DNA of 64,000 nucleotides. Source: Dysgonomonas hofstadii (lineage in GTDB: Bacteria; Bacteroidota; Bacteroidia; Bacteroidales; Dysgonomonadaceae). Of this stretch, positions 18,020-29,400 are shown piece by piece. Position 1 is the stretch's first letter, and the number at the start of each line of letters is the position of its first letter. The notes beneath the pieces were generated by a model. It searched no databases, was not told the DNA's origin, and saw only the letters and a list, made by a program, of their open reading frames with translations. The stretch covers positions 186,001 to 250,000 of the forward strand of contig NZ_JACIEP010000001.1 in assembly GCF_014196915.1 (NCBI RefSeq). The letters are read 5' to 3'. Position numbers and translations under genes: made by a program.

Positions 18020-19549
18020 ATGAAGAAAACGATCTTATTATCTATCATCTTTTGTTTTATCTTTTCAATATCAATTTTTGGACAGGAAAAAAAGGTAAAA
18101 GAAGATATCCCATTAAAACATGGAGCACATCGCATAGGTAAACGTACAGATGCCTATATGCAGCATTGGCGCGAATATGGACTGGGGCAATTTATCCATT
18201 GGGGAGTATATGCTATACCAGGAGGACAGTGGAATGGAAAAACAACCCAATATGCAGCCGAGTGGTTTCGTACTTCTGGATTGATTTCCAAAGAAGAATA
18301 TGATAACCTCTATAAAGAATTTAACCCTACTGGTTTCGATGCGAAGCAATGGGCTAAAATGGCGAAGCAAATGGGTGCCCGATATATGATCTTTACAACG
18401 AAGCATCATGACGGGTTTTGTATGTGGCCAAGTAAATATACGGACTATACCATTGCCAACACTCCATATAAGAAAGATATAGTGAAGGAACTTGTCGATG
18501 CATATACTGAAGAAGGTATCGATGTTTATTTGTACTTTTCAATTATAGACTGGAGTCATCCGGGATATGTCTCTGGTGGAAATATCAATTCTGCTGATAT
18601 AAAGAAAATGTATCAGGAAGGTAAAAATCATAATCCTTTTAAAACGGAAAGGCAAGCTGGACTTTATGAAGAATTTAAAACTTTTACCCGCAACCAGTTA
18701 TTTGAATTGTTAGATGATTATCCGCAGATAAAAGGGCTTTGGTTCGATGGTTCCTGGGATGTAGCCTGGGTAAAAAACGCCGGTTGGGTCGATACATTAG
18801 GACTTGAGCTAAGAGAAAAACATCCCGGGCTTATAATAGGAAGCCGTTTCCGCTCCGATGAATTCGGTAACAGACACGAAGACGCAAATGGTTATTTAAT
18901 AGATGATTATGATCAACGTTATGAACGGAATCTTCCAAAAGACCTGAAAGAAACGAAAGGTTTTGACTGGGACTGTGTGATGACAATCCCTGAAAATCAG
19001 TGGGGTTACCATCGTGATTGGACGCTGACATATATTAAAACTCCTTACGACCTGATAGGGATGATAGTCCAGGCAAACTCATTGGATGGCAATTTTGTAA
19101 TCAATTTTGGCCCTGATGGAAAAGGAAACTTCCGTCCGGAAGAAATCAGTATTGCAAAGGAAGTAGGGAAATGGATGTCGGTGAATAATGAAGCTATATA
19201 TGGCACCCATCATTCCATACTGGAAAAACAGGATTGGGGCTATTCAACGCAGAAGGATAGTTATATATATCTGACAGTACTTAACAAGCCAATGAATAAC
19301 TTACTGAAAGTAAAAGTACCGAGAAGTAAGACAAAAGATATGATCTATGTTATAGAAAATGCTCAATATCTATCGACGAAGAAAGTTGCTAAAATTCAAG
19401 ACGGAGGAAGAGATAAATTTGGATCGGTTTTTTATGACATAGTGATACCGAAGGATATTCAGAAACTTAACGAACCTTTTGTGATAAAAATTAAATTGAA
19501 AGAGGTCAACAAAGGAGAAAAAGATGCTTACCAGCAAGCGATAACCTGA
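18020..19549 (+). CDS. Alpha-L-fucosidase, GH29
   Basis: Removes alpha-linked L-fucose from oligosaccharides. The signal peptide ends SISIFGQ. GH29 features: FIHWGVYAIPGGQW near the N-terminus, FTTKHHDGFCMWPSKYTDY, and the nucleophile D243 in KGLWFDGSWD. A beta-sandwich C-terminal domain runs from about residue 390. At 509 residues it has no extra CBM. It begins 20 bases after the GH2 stop. Together with GH2 and GH109 it forms a set suited to trimming O-glycan-like or arabinogalactan-protein side chains; that functional reading is inference. Confidence 0.92.
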   Translation: MKKTILLSIIFCFIFSISIFGQEKKVKEDIPLKHGAHRIGKRTDAYMQHWREYGLGQFIHWGVYAIPGGQWNGKTTQYAAEWFRTSGLISKEEYDNLYKEFNPTGFDAKQWAKMAKQMGARYMIFTTKHHDGFCMWPSKYTDYTIANTPYKKDIVKELVDAYTEEGIDVYLYFSIIDWSHPGYVSGGNINSADIKKMYQEGKNHNPFKTERQAGLYEEFKTFTRNQLFELLDDYPQIKGLWFDGSWDVAWVKNAGWVDTLGLELREKHPGLIIGSRFRSDEFGNRHEDANGYLIDDYDQRYERNLPKDLKETKGFDWDCVMTIPENQWGYHRDWTLTYIKTPYDLIGMIVQANSLDGNFVINFGPDGKGNFRPEEISIAKEVGKWMSVNNEAIYGTHHSILEKQDWGYSTQKDSYIYLTVLNKPMNNLLKVKVPRSKTKDMIYVIENAQYLSTKKVAKIQDGGRDKFGSVFYDIVIPKDIQKLNEPFVIKIKLKEVNKGEKDAYQQAIT

Positions 19550-19574
19550 TTAATAAACAAATACAACAATAACA

Positions 19575-20990
19575 ATGAGAAACAATTTATTTTTACTCAG
19601 CCTCTTCATGCTGCTTAGTTTAGGGATCTCCTCACAGGGGATTATTAAAACCCCTGTTCCGTCGCGTCCTTCAGGACAAACCGATGTTTTAGAACTGCGA
19701 TGCGACCCTCTTCCTACCGTCCGTGTCGGTTTTATCGGGTTAGGTATGCGTGGCAAAGGCGCCGTAAACAGATTTATGGCCATAGAAGGCGTTGACATAA
19801 AAGCCCTCTGCGACCTGGAACAATACAATCTGGATGGGATGCAGGAATCGATAGCCCAACAAAACCGTCCCGAAGCAGAAGAATATACCGGGCAGGACGG
19901 ATGGAGGAAATTATGTGAGAGAAAAGATTTAGACCTCATATATATCTGCACCGACTGGCTGACCCATACTCCTATGGCTGTTTATGCAATGGAACAGGGA
20001 AAACATGTTGCCGTAGAAGTCCCTGCCGCCACGACACTTGATGAGTGCTGGCTGCTGGTCAATACAGCAGAAAGAACACGCCGCCATTGTATGATGCTAG
20101 AAAACTGCTGTTACGATAAATTCGAGCTGGCCACCCTGAATATGGCCCAACAAGGCATTTTCGGAGAAATCGTCCATGTAGAAGGCGCATATATTCATGA
20201 TCTCCGTTCCTTAAATTTTAATTCCCGTACATCCCGAAAAGAATCGTATGAACCGGGAATCGGCCAGACCAAACAGAAAAGTCCTGGACTGACAGGCTAC
20301 TGGGACTTCTGGCGAAAGAAATACAATATAGAACATACGGGCAATGTCTACCCGACCCACGGATTAGGTCCTGTTTGCCAGATACTGAACATACATCGCG
20401 GCGACAAGATGGACTATCTTGTATCAGTCTCATCCAACCAGTTTGGGATGAGCGAATACGCAGAAAATCGTTTTGGCAAAGACTCCCCGGAAGCACAACA
20501 AGATTATAAGATGGGCGATATGAATGTAACTCTCATCAAAACACGAAAAGGCAAAACCATGATGATCCAGCACGATGTGACCAGTCCGCGTCCATACAGC
20601 CGCATCCATATGGTTAGCGGTACACAGGGCTTTGCCCAGAAATGGCCATCAACCCAGATTGCGTTAAACAGTCACAGCGCCTTGCCGAAAGCAAAAATGG
20701 ACTCAGTCCTACATGTTTATGAACATCCGTTTTATAAAGAAGCGGGCGAACAGGCAAAGAAACTGGGCGCTATCGCCCATGGTGGTATGGACTATATAAT
20801 GGATTACCGTTTGGTGTATTGCCTGCGAAACGGGCTGCCTTTAGACCAGGATGTCTACGATGCAGCAGAATGGTCTTGTCTAGTACCCTTGACAGAGTTA
20901 TCAGTGAATAACAATGGATCCCCTGTCGAAATCCCTGACTTTACACGGGGTGCATGGGATAAAATCAAAGGTCTCAAATTCGCAAAGTAA
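19575..20990 (+). CDS. GH109-type Gfo/Idh/MocA oxidoreductase-like glycosidase (alpha-N-acetylgalactosaminidase type)
   Basis: GH109 enzymes use a bound NAD+ to hydrolyse alpha-GalNAc by transient oxidation. A signal peptide ([20 protein letters not shown]) is followed by a Rossmann fold, [14 protein letters not shown] (glycine motif near 53-60), then [12 protein letters not shown] and the [11 protein letters not shown] segment with H262, the position of the family's proposed catalytic His. Length 471 residues matches Bacteroidota GH109 proteins. It is last in the GH105-GH2-GH29-GH109 operon, 25 bases after GH29. Its DNA is visibly richer in G+C and C-ending codons than its neighbours, so a separate origin is possible. 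Family is confident; substrate is inferred from the family. Confidence 0.87.
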   Translation: MRNNLFLLSLFMLLSLGISSQGIIKTPVPSRPSGQTDVLELRCDPLPTVRVGFIGLGMRGKGAVNRFMAIEGVDIKALCDLEQYNLDGMQESIAQQNRPEAEEYTGQDGWRKLCERKDLDLIYICTDWLTHTPMAVYAMEQGKHVAVEVPAATTLDECWLLVNTAERTRRHCMMLENCCYDKFELATLNMAQQGIFGEIVHVEGAYIHDLRSLNFNSRTSRKESYEPGIGQTKQKSPGLTGYWDFWRKKYNIEHTGNVYPTHGLGPVCQILNIHRGDKMDYLVSVSSNQFGMSEYAENRFGKDSPEAQQDYKMGDMNVTLIKTRKGKTMMIQHDVTSPRPYSRIHMVSGTQGFAQKWPSTQIALNSHSALPKAKMDSVLHVYEHPFYKEAGEQAKKLGAIAHGGMDYIMDYRLVYCLRNGLPLDQDVYDAAEWSCLVPLTELSVNNNGSPVEIPDFTRGAWDKIKGLKFAK

Positions 20991-21073
20991 ATATAGTAAA
21001 AGCTCTTTAGATATATAATTCTATGTTTGAGATGTTTATGTGTATCTTTCTAATGGTGCTTTATGGAATTAGA

Positions 21074-21127
21074 GCAAAAGAAATGTTTAAAACAGTAAGA
21101 TAAATGATTTGTGTAATCATATTTTTG
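21074..21127 (+). promoter_or_regulatory. HTCS-1 type operator and -7 box for the SusC operon leader (site D)
   Basis: GCAAA (21074-21078) and GTAAG (21095-21099) are spaced 21 bp. Exactly 20 bases follow, then TATTTTTG (21120-21127), a perfect TAnnTTTG. This copies the geometry of sites A-C. The predicted transcript start near 21134 leaves a leader of about 645 bases before the first SusC. Confidence 0.65.
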
Positions 21128-21327
21128 TGAATAAATATTAACCGAATTAAATCAAATTAAAGAGTAAAGCTTAATTATCTGTTTTTAACTATGCGGTAAT
21201 TTTAAATTATAAAAATATCTTCCAATTGACAAATCTCAATCCGATACTATGCATATAATAACAAAAAATAGGACAGGTTTAAAAACCATTTTCTCTACTG
21301 AAAATTTGGTTGTTAACCATATTTTGT

Positions 21328-21395
<68 letters not shown>

Positions 21396-21442
21396 AAGAA
21401 TTTTTTTAATAAGAATAACTCTCACATATATTATATTTATAG

Positions 21443-21489
21443 CATACCATGTTTAGAGTGATCATTTTGATTGCTCTAAACATGGTATG
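21443..21489 (+). terminator. 16-bp perfect hairpin in the SusC leader
   Basis: CATACCATGTTTAGAG (21443-21458) pairs perfectly with 21474-21489 across a 15-base loop and is followed by a short T run (TTTTATT). It would end transcription from site D unless read through, and could work in both directions. Confidence 0.75.
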
Positions 21490-21719
21490 TTTTATTAGTA
21501 AAGAGTAATAATTTGTTTATGTATTAACCTAATAACTTTTTAGTGCTATGAGAATTTTAAAAATAGAGAATTCATTTTGTTTTTGTGTATGCTGATTCCT
21601 GTCAATATTTATTGTAATACTGGATTGGAATTAACCCTTATTGACAATTAAAGGCAAAGGGTTTATTCTAATTCCGGAATTATTGATGGGTAGCCGAAAC
21701 CCGAAACCGATTGCAAATG

Positions 21720-21727
21720 TATTTTTG
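21720..21727 (+). promoter_or_regulatory. Second candidate -7 box for the SusC operon
   Basis: TATTTTTG is a perfect TAnnTTTG box 51 bases before the SusC start. The GCAAR direct repeats do not occur at the expected distance upstream, so any activity here would be independent of the HTCS-1 geometry. Confidence 0.35.
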
Positions 21728-21778
21728 AAAATAATATCAATTTATAGAAAATAGTTAACAGTTAAATTCTAATAAACT

Positions 21779-24652
21779 ATGACAAGTAATGTAAAAGAAA
21801 AATTCCTGAAATTTGGAAAAATTCTGTTTTCTCTTTACATTTTCTGTTCAGCGATTTCGATATCTGCACAGGAAAAAACGGAGAATGTTGAATTAGAAAA
21901 TGGAAAAGTCGACGTGTTGCTAATGGGTGCACAAGACTCTACAACTGTGTTACAATCGATTTCGACTGTAAAAAGCGAACGTTTGTTACACCGTCCGGTT
22001 TTTCAGATGGAACAGTTTCTCGATGGGACTCTTCCCGGTTTGTATGTAAACCAGAGTAACGGTTACCCAACTGAAAGTCTCGGTTTGCAAATGAGAAAGA
22101 GAAGTCTGTTGATAGTCGTTGATGGAGTTCCCCGGTCAGATGCCAATTTATCACCTAACCAGATAGAGTCTGTCTCATTGATAAAGGATGGATTAGGTTT
22201 GGCAGCCTGGGGTATGTCCTCCGGTGATGGAGTCTTATATATTAAGACAAAGAGAGGTACTGCCAATAAAATGAAAATCGAATTTACGGCACAATTAGCT
22301 CTAACTGAGCAAATCTATCGGCCTGAGATTCTGGATGCCTATTCTTATGCCGATTTATTAAATAAAGCTCTCATCAATGATGGCTCTACTCCTATATATT
22401 CCCAACGTGATTTGGATTTATACAGAACGGGAGCAAGTCCTTATACACATCCCAATAATGATTGGTATTCTATCTTGATGAGGGATAGAGCCCCTATCCA
22501 GCAGTACAATTTGAACCTGTCGGGAGGAAATGAGAATGCACGGTATTTTGTCGACTTAAATGTGTTCGATCAGCAAGGATTCCTGAAACAGGATAAATCT
22601 TTGAACTCCTATAACACACAAGAAAGTTTTAAAAAATATTCATTACGTACTAATGTGGATGTAAATCTGACACGCAATACGCTTTTCTCAGTAAACCTAT
22701 TTGGGCAATTGTTTAGAGAGAATACTCCGGGAACACTTATGATGAGCGGTATTTATAATGGAATACATACCACTCCGGCCAATGCATACCCGATTTTTAA
22801 CCCTCCAGCCGATTTGAGTGGAAAAGGAATAATGGAACAGTCTTATGGAGGAAATACCAGCTATCCTGACAATTTATACGCACAAAGCCTGGCAACGGGG
22901 TATGTTCTATATCCTAAAACCGACCTGAACTTCGATCTTTCACTGGAACACCATTTTACTGGCGATCTTAAAGGCTTATATGTAAAAGGATTGTATTCTT
23001 ATAATTCTTCTTATCGTGAAACAAGAAACAGTACAAAAGGGTATGATGTATGGCAATATACCTATACTGATGAGACAAAGGAGCCGAACGATCCGTCTAA
23101 CTATACCAAAATAGTTACAGGAGATTCTCCTTCAAGAGGTTCTTCATATAATCGCCAGAATCGCTTGCAGTATATTGAACTTCACTCCGGCTATGATTTT
23201 AATATAGGCTTGAATAATATAAAAACAAGGCTGACTTACTGGAATAACCAGTTTGTCATAACAAGTACTGCTATCCCTATGTACAAACAAGGATTCAATT
23301 TCCATTCAAATTATGATTTCGACAAGAAGTACATGGCGGAGATCAGTCTTTCCACTAATAGTCTGAACTATCTGAAAAAAGGCCATCAATGGGGATTTTT
23401 TCCGGCAGCAGGATTGGGTTGGAATATCGCCAGTGAGGATTTCTTTAAGGTTGATGCCATTAATACGTTGAAGCTACGTGCTACTGTAGGATTGAACGGT
23501 AACGATGGCACAGGTTCATTCTTTAGAAGTGCAAGCGGAAATCTAACCTCGTATTACTACACTTACATACCTACCTATACAAGTGGAGGGGATGTAATAT
23601 TAGGTCAAAGTTCAACATCCTACTCTACCCTGGTCGAAAGCGGACTTGCATATACTTCTCAATGGGAAAAAAGCTTGCGCTTTGCTGTGGGGATCGATCT
23701 GGAAGCTTTCGATAAATCATTGAAAGTTGGGATGGAATACTTCAATAACCGTCATTTCAATATTCTTTCAGTAAACATGTCGAAAAGCTATAGCGGACTA
23801 TTGGGGATATCCCCTGCCGCAGAAAACTTTGCGGCTTACCGTCAACAAGGATTTGAGCTTGATATCACTTATCAGAAGCAATTCAATGATTTTTCTCTTG
23901 TTGTTAATCCTCACATGACACTGTATAAAGAAACCACATTGAAAAACGGAGAACCTGAATACCCAGAATCTTATATGCAATTTGTGGGAAGAAGTCGTCA
24001 CCAGACTCATGGATATATTGCAGAAGGAATTTTCCAGTCTCAGGAAGAGATCGATCAGTATATGACACAGTACTATCTGGATGGCTATACTCCTCAACCC
24101 GGCGACATCAGATACAAGGACCTGAACGGCGATTATAAAATAGATGGTTTGGATATTGACGAAATATATTCCAATGCTCCACGTATCGAATACGGGGTTT
24201 ATCTAAATGCTGGATGGAGAGGACTTAACCTGAGCATGCAATGGTCAGGGTTAGGTAATGTTCAGGCCCAGATAGGAACAATGCCTTTTGAACGTAATAG
24301 TAACAATGGATATGGCAATGCTTTCAAAGAAAATCTTGACTATTGGACTCCCGAAAACCCAAATGCAAGTTATCCACGGCTTACAGCTGCAAGTAATTCA
24401 TATAACACCCGCAGTTCTACATTTTGGGTGAAAAACACCAGTTACCTGCGTTTGAAAAACATCGAGTTATCTTACGATCTGCCTCAAAGTTGGATGAATA
24501 CTCTGCGGTTATCGGGTGTGAAAGTGTTTGTTAATGCCTACAACCTTGTGACTATTACACCTTTGAAATACAGGGATCCGGAAATACTAAGTTATGGTAG
24601 TGCTGCACCTAATACCAAGGCTTATAATGTTGGTCTGAATATTCAATTTTAA
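21779..24652 (+). CDS. SusC/RagA-like TonB-dependent outer-membrane transporter lacking the N-terminal extension
   Basis: Imports oligosaccharides with the SusD-like partner encoded next. Length is 957 residues, shorter than most SusC proteins. After a signal sequence ending SISAQEKT the sequence goes almost straight into the plug domain (FLDGTLPGLYVNQ, LLIVVDGVPRSD, IESVSLIKDG, GVLYIKTKRG). The ~80-residue carboxypeptidase-D-like domain and a clear TonB box (EVVVTGYG type) are not seen. The beta-barrel is complete, ending AYNVGLNIQF. Adjacent signals include KDLNGDYKIDGLDI and the TFWVKNTSYLRLKNIELSY segment near the C-terminus, as in SusC proteins. It starts an operon of two SusC/SusD pairs and a surface lipoprotein. 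Confidence 0.9.
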   Translation: MTSNVKEKFLKFGKILFSLYIFCSAISISAQEKTENVELENGKVDVLLMGAQDSTTVLQSISTVKSERLLHRPVFQMEQFLDGTLPGLYVNQSNGYPTESLGLQMRKRSLLIVVDGVPRSDANLSPNQIESVSLIKDGLGLAAWGMSSGDGVLYIKTKRGTANKMKIEFTAQLALTEQIYRPEILDAYSYADLLNKALINDGSTPIYSQRDLDLYRTGASPYTHPNNDWYSILMRDRAPIQQYNLNLSGGNENARYFVDLNVFDQQGFLKQDKSLNSYNTQESFKKYSLRTNVDVNLTRNTLFSVNLFGQLFRENTPGTLMMSGIYNGIHTTPANAYPIFNPPADLSGKGIMEQSYGGNTSYPDNLYAQSLATGYVLYPKTDLNFDLSLEHHFTGDLKGLYVKGLYSYNSSYRETRNSTKGYDVWQYTYTDETKEPNDPSNYTKIVTGDSPSRGSSYNRQNRLQYIELHSGYDFNIGLNNIKTRLTYWNNQFVITSTAIPMYKQGFNFHSNYDFDKKYMAEISLSTNSLNYLKKGHQWGFFPAAGLGWNIASEDFFKVDAINTLKLRATVGLNGNDGTGSFFRSASGNLTSYYYTYIPTYTSGGDVILGQSSTSYSTLVESGLAYTSQWEKSLRFAVGIDLEAFDKSLKVGMEYFNNRHFNILSVNMSKSYSGLLGISPAAENFAAYRQQGFELDITYQKQFNDFSLVVNPHMTLYKETTLKNGEPEYPESYMQFVGRSRHQTHGYIAEGIFQSQEEIDQYMTQYYLDGYTPQPGDIRYKDLNGDYKIDGLDIDEIYSNAPRIEYGVYLNAGWRGLNLSMQWSGLGNVQAQIGTMPFERNSNNGYGNAFKENLDYWTPENPNASYPRLTAASNSYNTRSSTFWVKNTSYLRLKNIELSYDLPQSWMNTLRLSGVKVFVNAYNLVTITPLKYRDPEILSYGSAAPNTKAYNVGLNIQF

Positions 24653-24664
24653 TCTCTTTAGAAT

Positions 24665-26455
24665 ATGAAAAAATATATATATTTATTACTTCTCTGTTTC
24701 CCTGTTCTGTTTTTGGCATCCTGTAACTCCTTTGAGTCAGAGCCTCTGAACTATAATTCAGAAGACAGGGTGTTGAATCCGGGCGATTCTACAGACAACA
24801 GTTCTATAAAGCAGTTATTTTATGCATCTTATTTAAACTTACCGACTTTGCATAACCGTCTAGGCAACTCTTATCTTGATGCTGCTACCGACGATGCTTT
24901 GCCTACAGCTACTAATACTACTTTAGATTATTTCCGTAATAACCTTGTTTCGGCCAGTAACCTTCCTGACGGAACAGCATGGGCCAGCGGTTATCAGGGT
25001 ATTCGGCGTGTAAACCTGTTTTTGAGCAAGGTGGGTATATTTCCTCCTTCAGCACAGGTTCCGGCAGATTATATTAAACAGATGAAGGCAGAAGCACGCT
25101 TATTGCGTAGTTATTATTATTTCGAGATGCTAAAACGTTGGGGCGGTGTTCCATTTCTTGGTGACAGAGTTTTGACTGCCGATGATGATCTTAATATTCC
25201 TCGTGCCAGTATTCAGGAAATTGCTGATTATATTACCAATGAAATAAGCCCTGATGTAGCCGGATCTTGTTACGACGATTTACATCCTGCTCAATCTGTT
25301 GCAAATGATGATGATCCAGACAATCAGGGAAATATGATCGGGCATGTGAATCAGGGTGTAGCGTTAGCTCTTCTTTCGCGGTTGCACTTATATCTTGCCA
25401 GTGATTTATATAATGAAGGCCAGAGTGGCAGTACGATAAGTAAATGGCAGACAGCAGCAAGTTGGGCAAAACGTTTAATTGATTTAGGTGTCTATGATCT
25501 TTATGTCAACACATCGGCTCCGTTTCGTCAGTTTGCGATGGAGTCAAGTGATTTTCCCAACAAGGAGATGATTATGGTTAAGCTGGCGGGCAGTCCTACC
25601 GTAGGGCTGGATCAATACAATGGTCCGACAGGTTATTCTTATACTACAGCTTCGGGATTGGTTAACACCTATGGATATACCAGCCCCAGCCAAAATTTGG
25701 TGAATGCGTTCCTGACATTGGATGGAAAATCTATTTATAAAGATTATGATCCTCAACAAGGATATGATCCTTCATCAGGATATGATGAACAAGCTCCTTA
25801 TACTAATCGCGATCCACGACTTAAACGTTACATTTTCACTAACGGCGATACATGGTTGAAAACTACAGTGGAAACATTTGACGGTGGAGCAAACCGTGGA
25901 GCCCAACAAAATTTGAATTATACACGTACCGGCTATTACTTGAAAAAATTTCTGGGTAATGGAGAAGATGTAGTAAATTATACGGCATATTACCGCCATT
26001 ACCAGATCATGCGTTATGCAGAAATTCTACTGAATTATTCTGAAGCTATGAACGAGTCAGAACCGACGAACGATACCGAAATTGTGTACGGGTTAATAGA
26101 ATTACGTAAGCGCGCAGGGATCAAGGCCGGAGACGATGGACGTTATGGTTTACCTGCAATCGGGACATACAATCAGGAACTAATGAGGAATATTATCCGT
26201 AACGAGCGGCGTATAGAGCTTTGCTTCGAAGAACATCGTTTCTGGGATATTCGCCGTTGGAAAATCGCTGAAGATGTGATGAACAAACCAGTGAAAGGAG
26301 TAAGAATTACTAAAGAAGAAGATGGAACATTTACTTATTCTTATGAGGACGCAGCTTCTTCTTCTTTCCTTCCGCACATGTACTGGTATCCGATACCGAG
26401 AGTTGAGCTGTGGGGGAATAATGCTCTGGAACAAAATCCTGGCTGGTCATATTAA
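24665..26455 (+). CDS. SusD/RagB-like glycan-binding lipoprotein (first pair)
   Basis: A surface lipoprotein that caps its SusC partner and helps deliver glycans. The lipobox is LFLASCNSF, with the Cys near residue 20. SusD hallmarks are the helical repeat region MKAEARLLRSYYYFEMLKRW, the PRAS segment and the C-terminal RKRAGIKAGDDGRYGLP, NERRIELCFEEHRFWDIRRW and a final NPGWSY. Length 596 residues is normal. It begins 12 bases after the preceding SusC. Confidence 0.95.
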   Translation: MKKYIYLLLLCFPVLFLASCNSFESEPLNYNSEDRVLNPGDSTDNSSIKQLFYASYLNLPTLHNRLGNSYLDAATDDALPTATNTTLDYFRNNLVSASNLPDGTAWASGYQGIRRVNLFLSKVGIFPPSAQVPADYIKQMKAEARLLRSYYYFEMLKRWGGVPFLGDRVLTADDDLNIPRASIQEIADYITNEISPDVAGSCYDDLHPAQSVANDDDPDNQGNMIGHVNQGVALALLSRLHLYLASDLYNEGQSGSTISKWQTAASWAKRLIDLGVYDLYVNTSAPFRQFAMESSDFPNKEMIMVKLAGSPTVGLDQYNGPTGYSYTTASGLVNTYGYTSPSQNLVNAFLTLDGKSIYKDYDPQQGYDPSSGYDEQAPYTNRDPRLKRYIFTNGDTWLKTTVETFDGGANRGAQQNLNYTRTGYYLKKFLGNGEDVVNYTAYYRHYQIMRYAEILLNYSEAMNESEPTNDTEIVYGLIELRKRAGIKAGDDGRYGLPAIGTYNQELMRNIIRNERRIELCFEEHRFWDIRRWKIAEDVMNKPVKGVRITKEEDGTFTYSYEDAASSSFLPHMYWYPIPRVELWGNNALEQNPGWSY

Positions 26456-26481
26456 AAACACTATAAAAAACACTCAGATAT

Positions 26482-29400
26482 ATGAAACATATATTAATAA
26501 GCATATTATTACTCATGCCTATTTGCCTATCGGCTCAATTTACAGTCAAGGGTGTGATTGTTGACGAAACTGGCGAGACTCTGCCCGGAGTTAGTGTCGT
26601 AGAGGTGGGTAAACCTACCAATGGGGTCATTTCTGGGCCTGATGGAGATTTTGTTTTGAAAGTAGCTTCTGAAAAATCCAAAATCACAATAAGTTATTTG
26701 GGTTTTATTTCAAAGACTTTGGATGTTTCCGCAAATATGGAAATTTCCATGGAAGAAAATGAAAACATGCTGAAGGAAGTAGAAATTGTAAGACAAGGTT
26801 TTGGTACTAAATCCAGAATTTCGAATATAGCAGCCATTAGCCAAATCAATGCTGCACAAATCAGGCAGTTGCCATCCTCCTCCATTCAGAATGCTTTGGC
26901 AGGACGAATACCGGGATTGTTCCAACTACAAGGGAGTGGCCAGCCCGGTGAAGATGCGGCCAACTTGTATATTCGTGGGCAAGGCTCTTTCAATAGTGAT
27001 GTATCACATGATCCTTTGGTCCTTATCGACGATATTGAATCGGATATCTCTACACTTTCACGTATTTCAGCAAACGATATTGAGGACATTTCTATTCTGA
27101 AAGATGCGGCAAGTACAGCTATTTTTGGGATCAAAGGAGCAGATGGGGTTATTCTGGTAACTACCCGTCGCGGGAAATTAGGAAAACCAAGGGTCACATT
27201 TCGTATGGACTTTGGTCTGCAACGACCTACCTATAAAAATAAATTTCTGAACTCTTATGATGCATTGACCTTATTGAAGGAATTACATACAAATGATCAA
27301 AACACTACGGATCTTAACAATGAAAAATATTTCAGTGATGAAGCTCTGGAGCACTACCGGTTACAGGATATGCCTTATGTGTATCCCGATGTGGATTGGT
27401 ATAACTTGTTGTATAAGAAAAATTCGCTTCAACAACAATACACAGCAGATGTTCAGGGAGGTGTTGATAAAGTAAAGTATTTTGTATCTTTTTCTTATCT
27501 GGATCAAAGAGGGTTGTTCAAGAATATGCCGAAGCAGGAAGACTTCAATAACGACTATTACCAACATCGTTATAATCTCCGTGCCAATTTTGATATTCAG
27601 GTAACCAAAGAGCTTACCGCGAAAATCAATGCTAATGCTATCCTCACCGAGATCAACGAACCTAATATGCCGGCTACTTCAAGAGGAATGACTGATGTTA
27701 ATATCTTCAACCGGATCATTGGTGCTGGTATTGCCCCTTATTCATATCCTGCATATCAGGCTGATGGTAGTTTCGGAGGTTATACCGGAACTTACATCAA
27801 TCCGTTGGCTCAGTTGACTTATGGCGGTTACAAGAGGCAGATGAGAAACAATTTGAATGGAAACATCACTTTAGAATATGACCTTAATAAAATTACTCAG
27901 GGTCTGAAAGCCCGAGGGGTGATGGGATTAACCAACACTTGGGGTTGGCGTAGAGATTTGACACGTAGTGAGGTACTTGACTATTACTACGAACCTGCTA
28001 CCAACGCATTAGCTCCGGTCGTCACCAACCAATATATCTTAGCACCATTGTCTGTCAGTGCCGTAACTGCCGATTATAAACCGGTAACACAAATGAATAC
28101 CCGTTTTGATCTTTCTTATGACCGGAAATTCGGACCTCATAGCATCAATGCCCTGGCTCTTGCCAACTGGTATTCGAACAGGGATGGAGCAGGTGCTCCT
28201 CGCAACTCTGTGAATGTTACAGGGCGTGTTGGATATAATTTCGATTCCCGCTATATGGTCGAAGTCAGTGCTGCTTATAATGGTTCAGATGCTTTTGCCA
28301 AAGGACATCGCTACGATTTGTTTCCGGCAATTTCGGCGGGTTGGAACCTGGCGCAAGAACCCTACCTGAAATCAATTGCTGAAGCCGCTCATATAGAAAT
28401 GTTCAAACTGAGAGGATCTTACGGTCAAACCGGTTCGGATAAGATGAAACAGGCCTTTGCCTATAAAGATATTTATGATGTTGTGATGAATTATCACTTC
28501 GGAGAATCGAGTTCTACTGCTGCGAACAAAATAGGTGCGATCGCCATGTCATATTTTGCAAATCCTTTGATGAGTTGGGAAACGGAAAAAAAGACGAATA
28601 TTGGTATCGATCTTCAAATGCTTAATGGACGTTTATCCTTAACTGCTGATTATTTCTATAATAAGCGTACAGGTATTTTGGCAGAACGCGAAGATATTGT
28701 CTATTATGCCGGATACTATAATATCTTCTCAGGTGCAGACGGTACTGCTGTGAAAGCTAATCAGGTTATGAAGATCTTACCTTATATGAACATAGGGAGT
28801 ACTGAGAATTCAGGTTGGGACGGAGAACTGTCATGGAGAGATAAGATAGGCAAAGTCGATTATTTCCTTAGAGGAACTTTCTCCTATGCCAAAAATAAAA
28901 TTCTGGATATGGGTGAGGCTGCCACTCCTTACACGTTGAGCATGAGAACCGGACGTCCTATCGGTACCATTTTCGGTTACGTAGCCGATGGCTTTTATAC
29001 TTCTTATGAAGATATCGCCAATAGTCCTTATGATGTAAGGAAAGGTGAAGAATCACTGGCTCCCGGCGATATTAAGTTTAAGGATATAAGTGGTCCTAAC
29101 GGTGCTCCTGACGGTTTGATAAATGAATATGACCGTGTTGCCATCGGTAAGGATGTGCCCGATCTTACTTACGGTATTTCTTTTGGATTCAATTATAAGA
29201 ACTTTGACTTCTCAACTTTATTCCAAGGCGCTACCGGTGCTTCGGTGAGTGTAGAGGAAATGTTGCGTCTGGCTTCAGGTACAGTTAATCCGGCTGTGGG
29301 TGATAAAAATGGTAAACCTATGCCTATCCATCAGGGGCGATGGAGAAACTACGACGATGATGGAAATTTGGTTACCGATGCCGCTATATTGGCAGAGATG

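Noticed and set aside
21665-21690. A second HTCS-1 type operator close to SusC (ACAATTAAAGGCAAAG at 21650)
   Set aside because: It partly matches the ACAATTT and GCAAR words, but the spacing is off by one and there is no TAnnTTTG at the required distance; site D at 21074 fits exactly.
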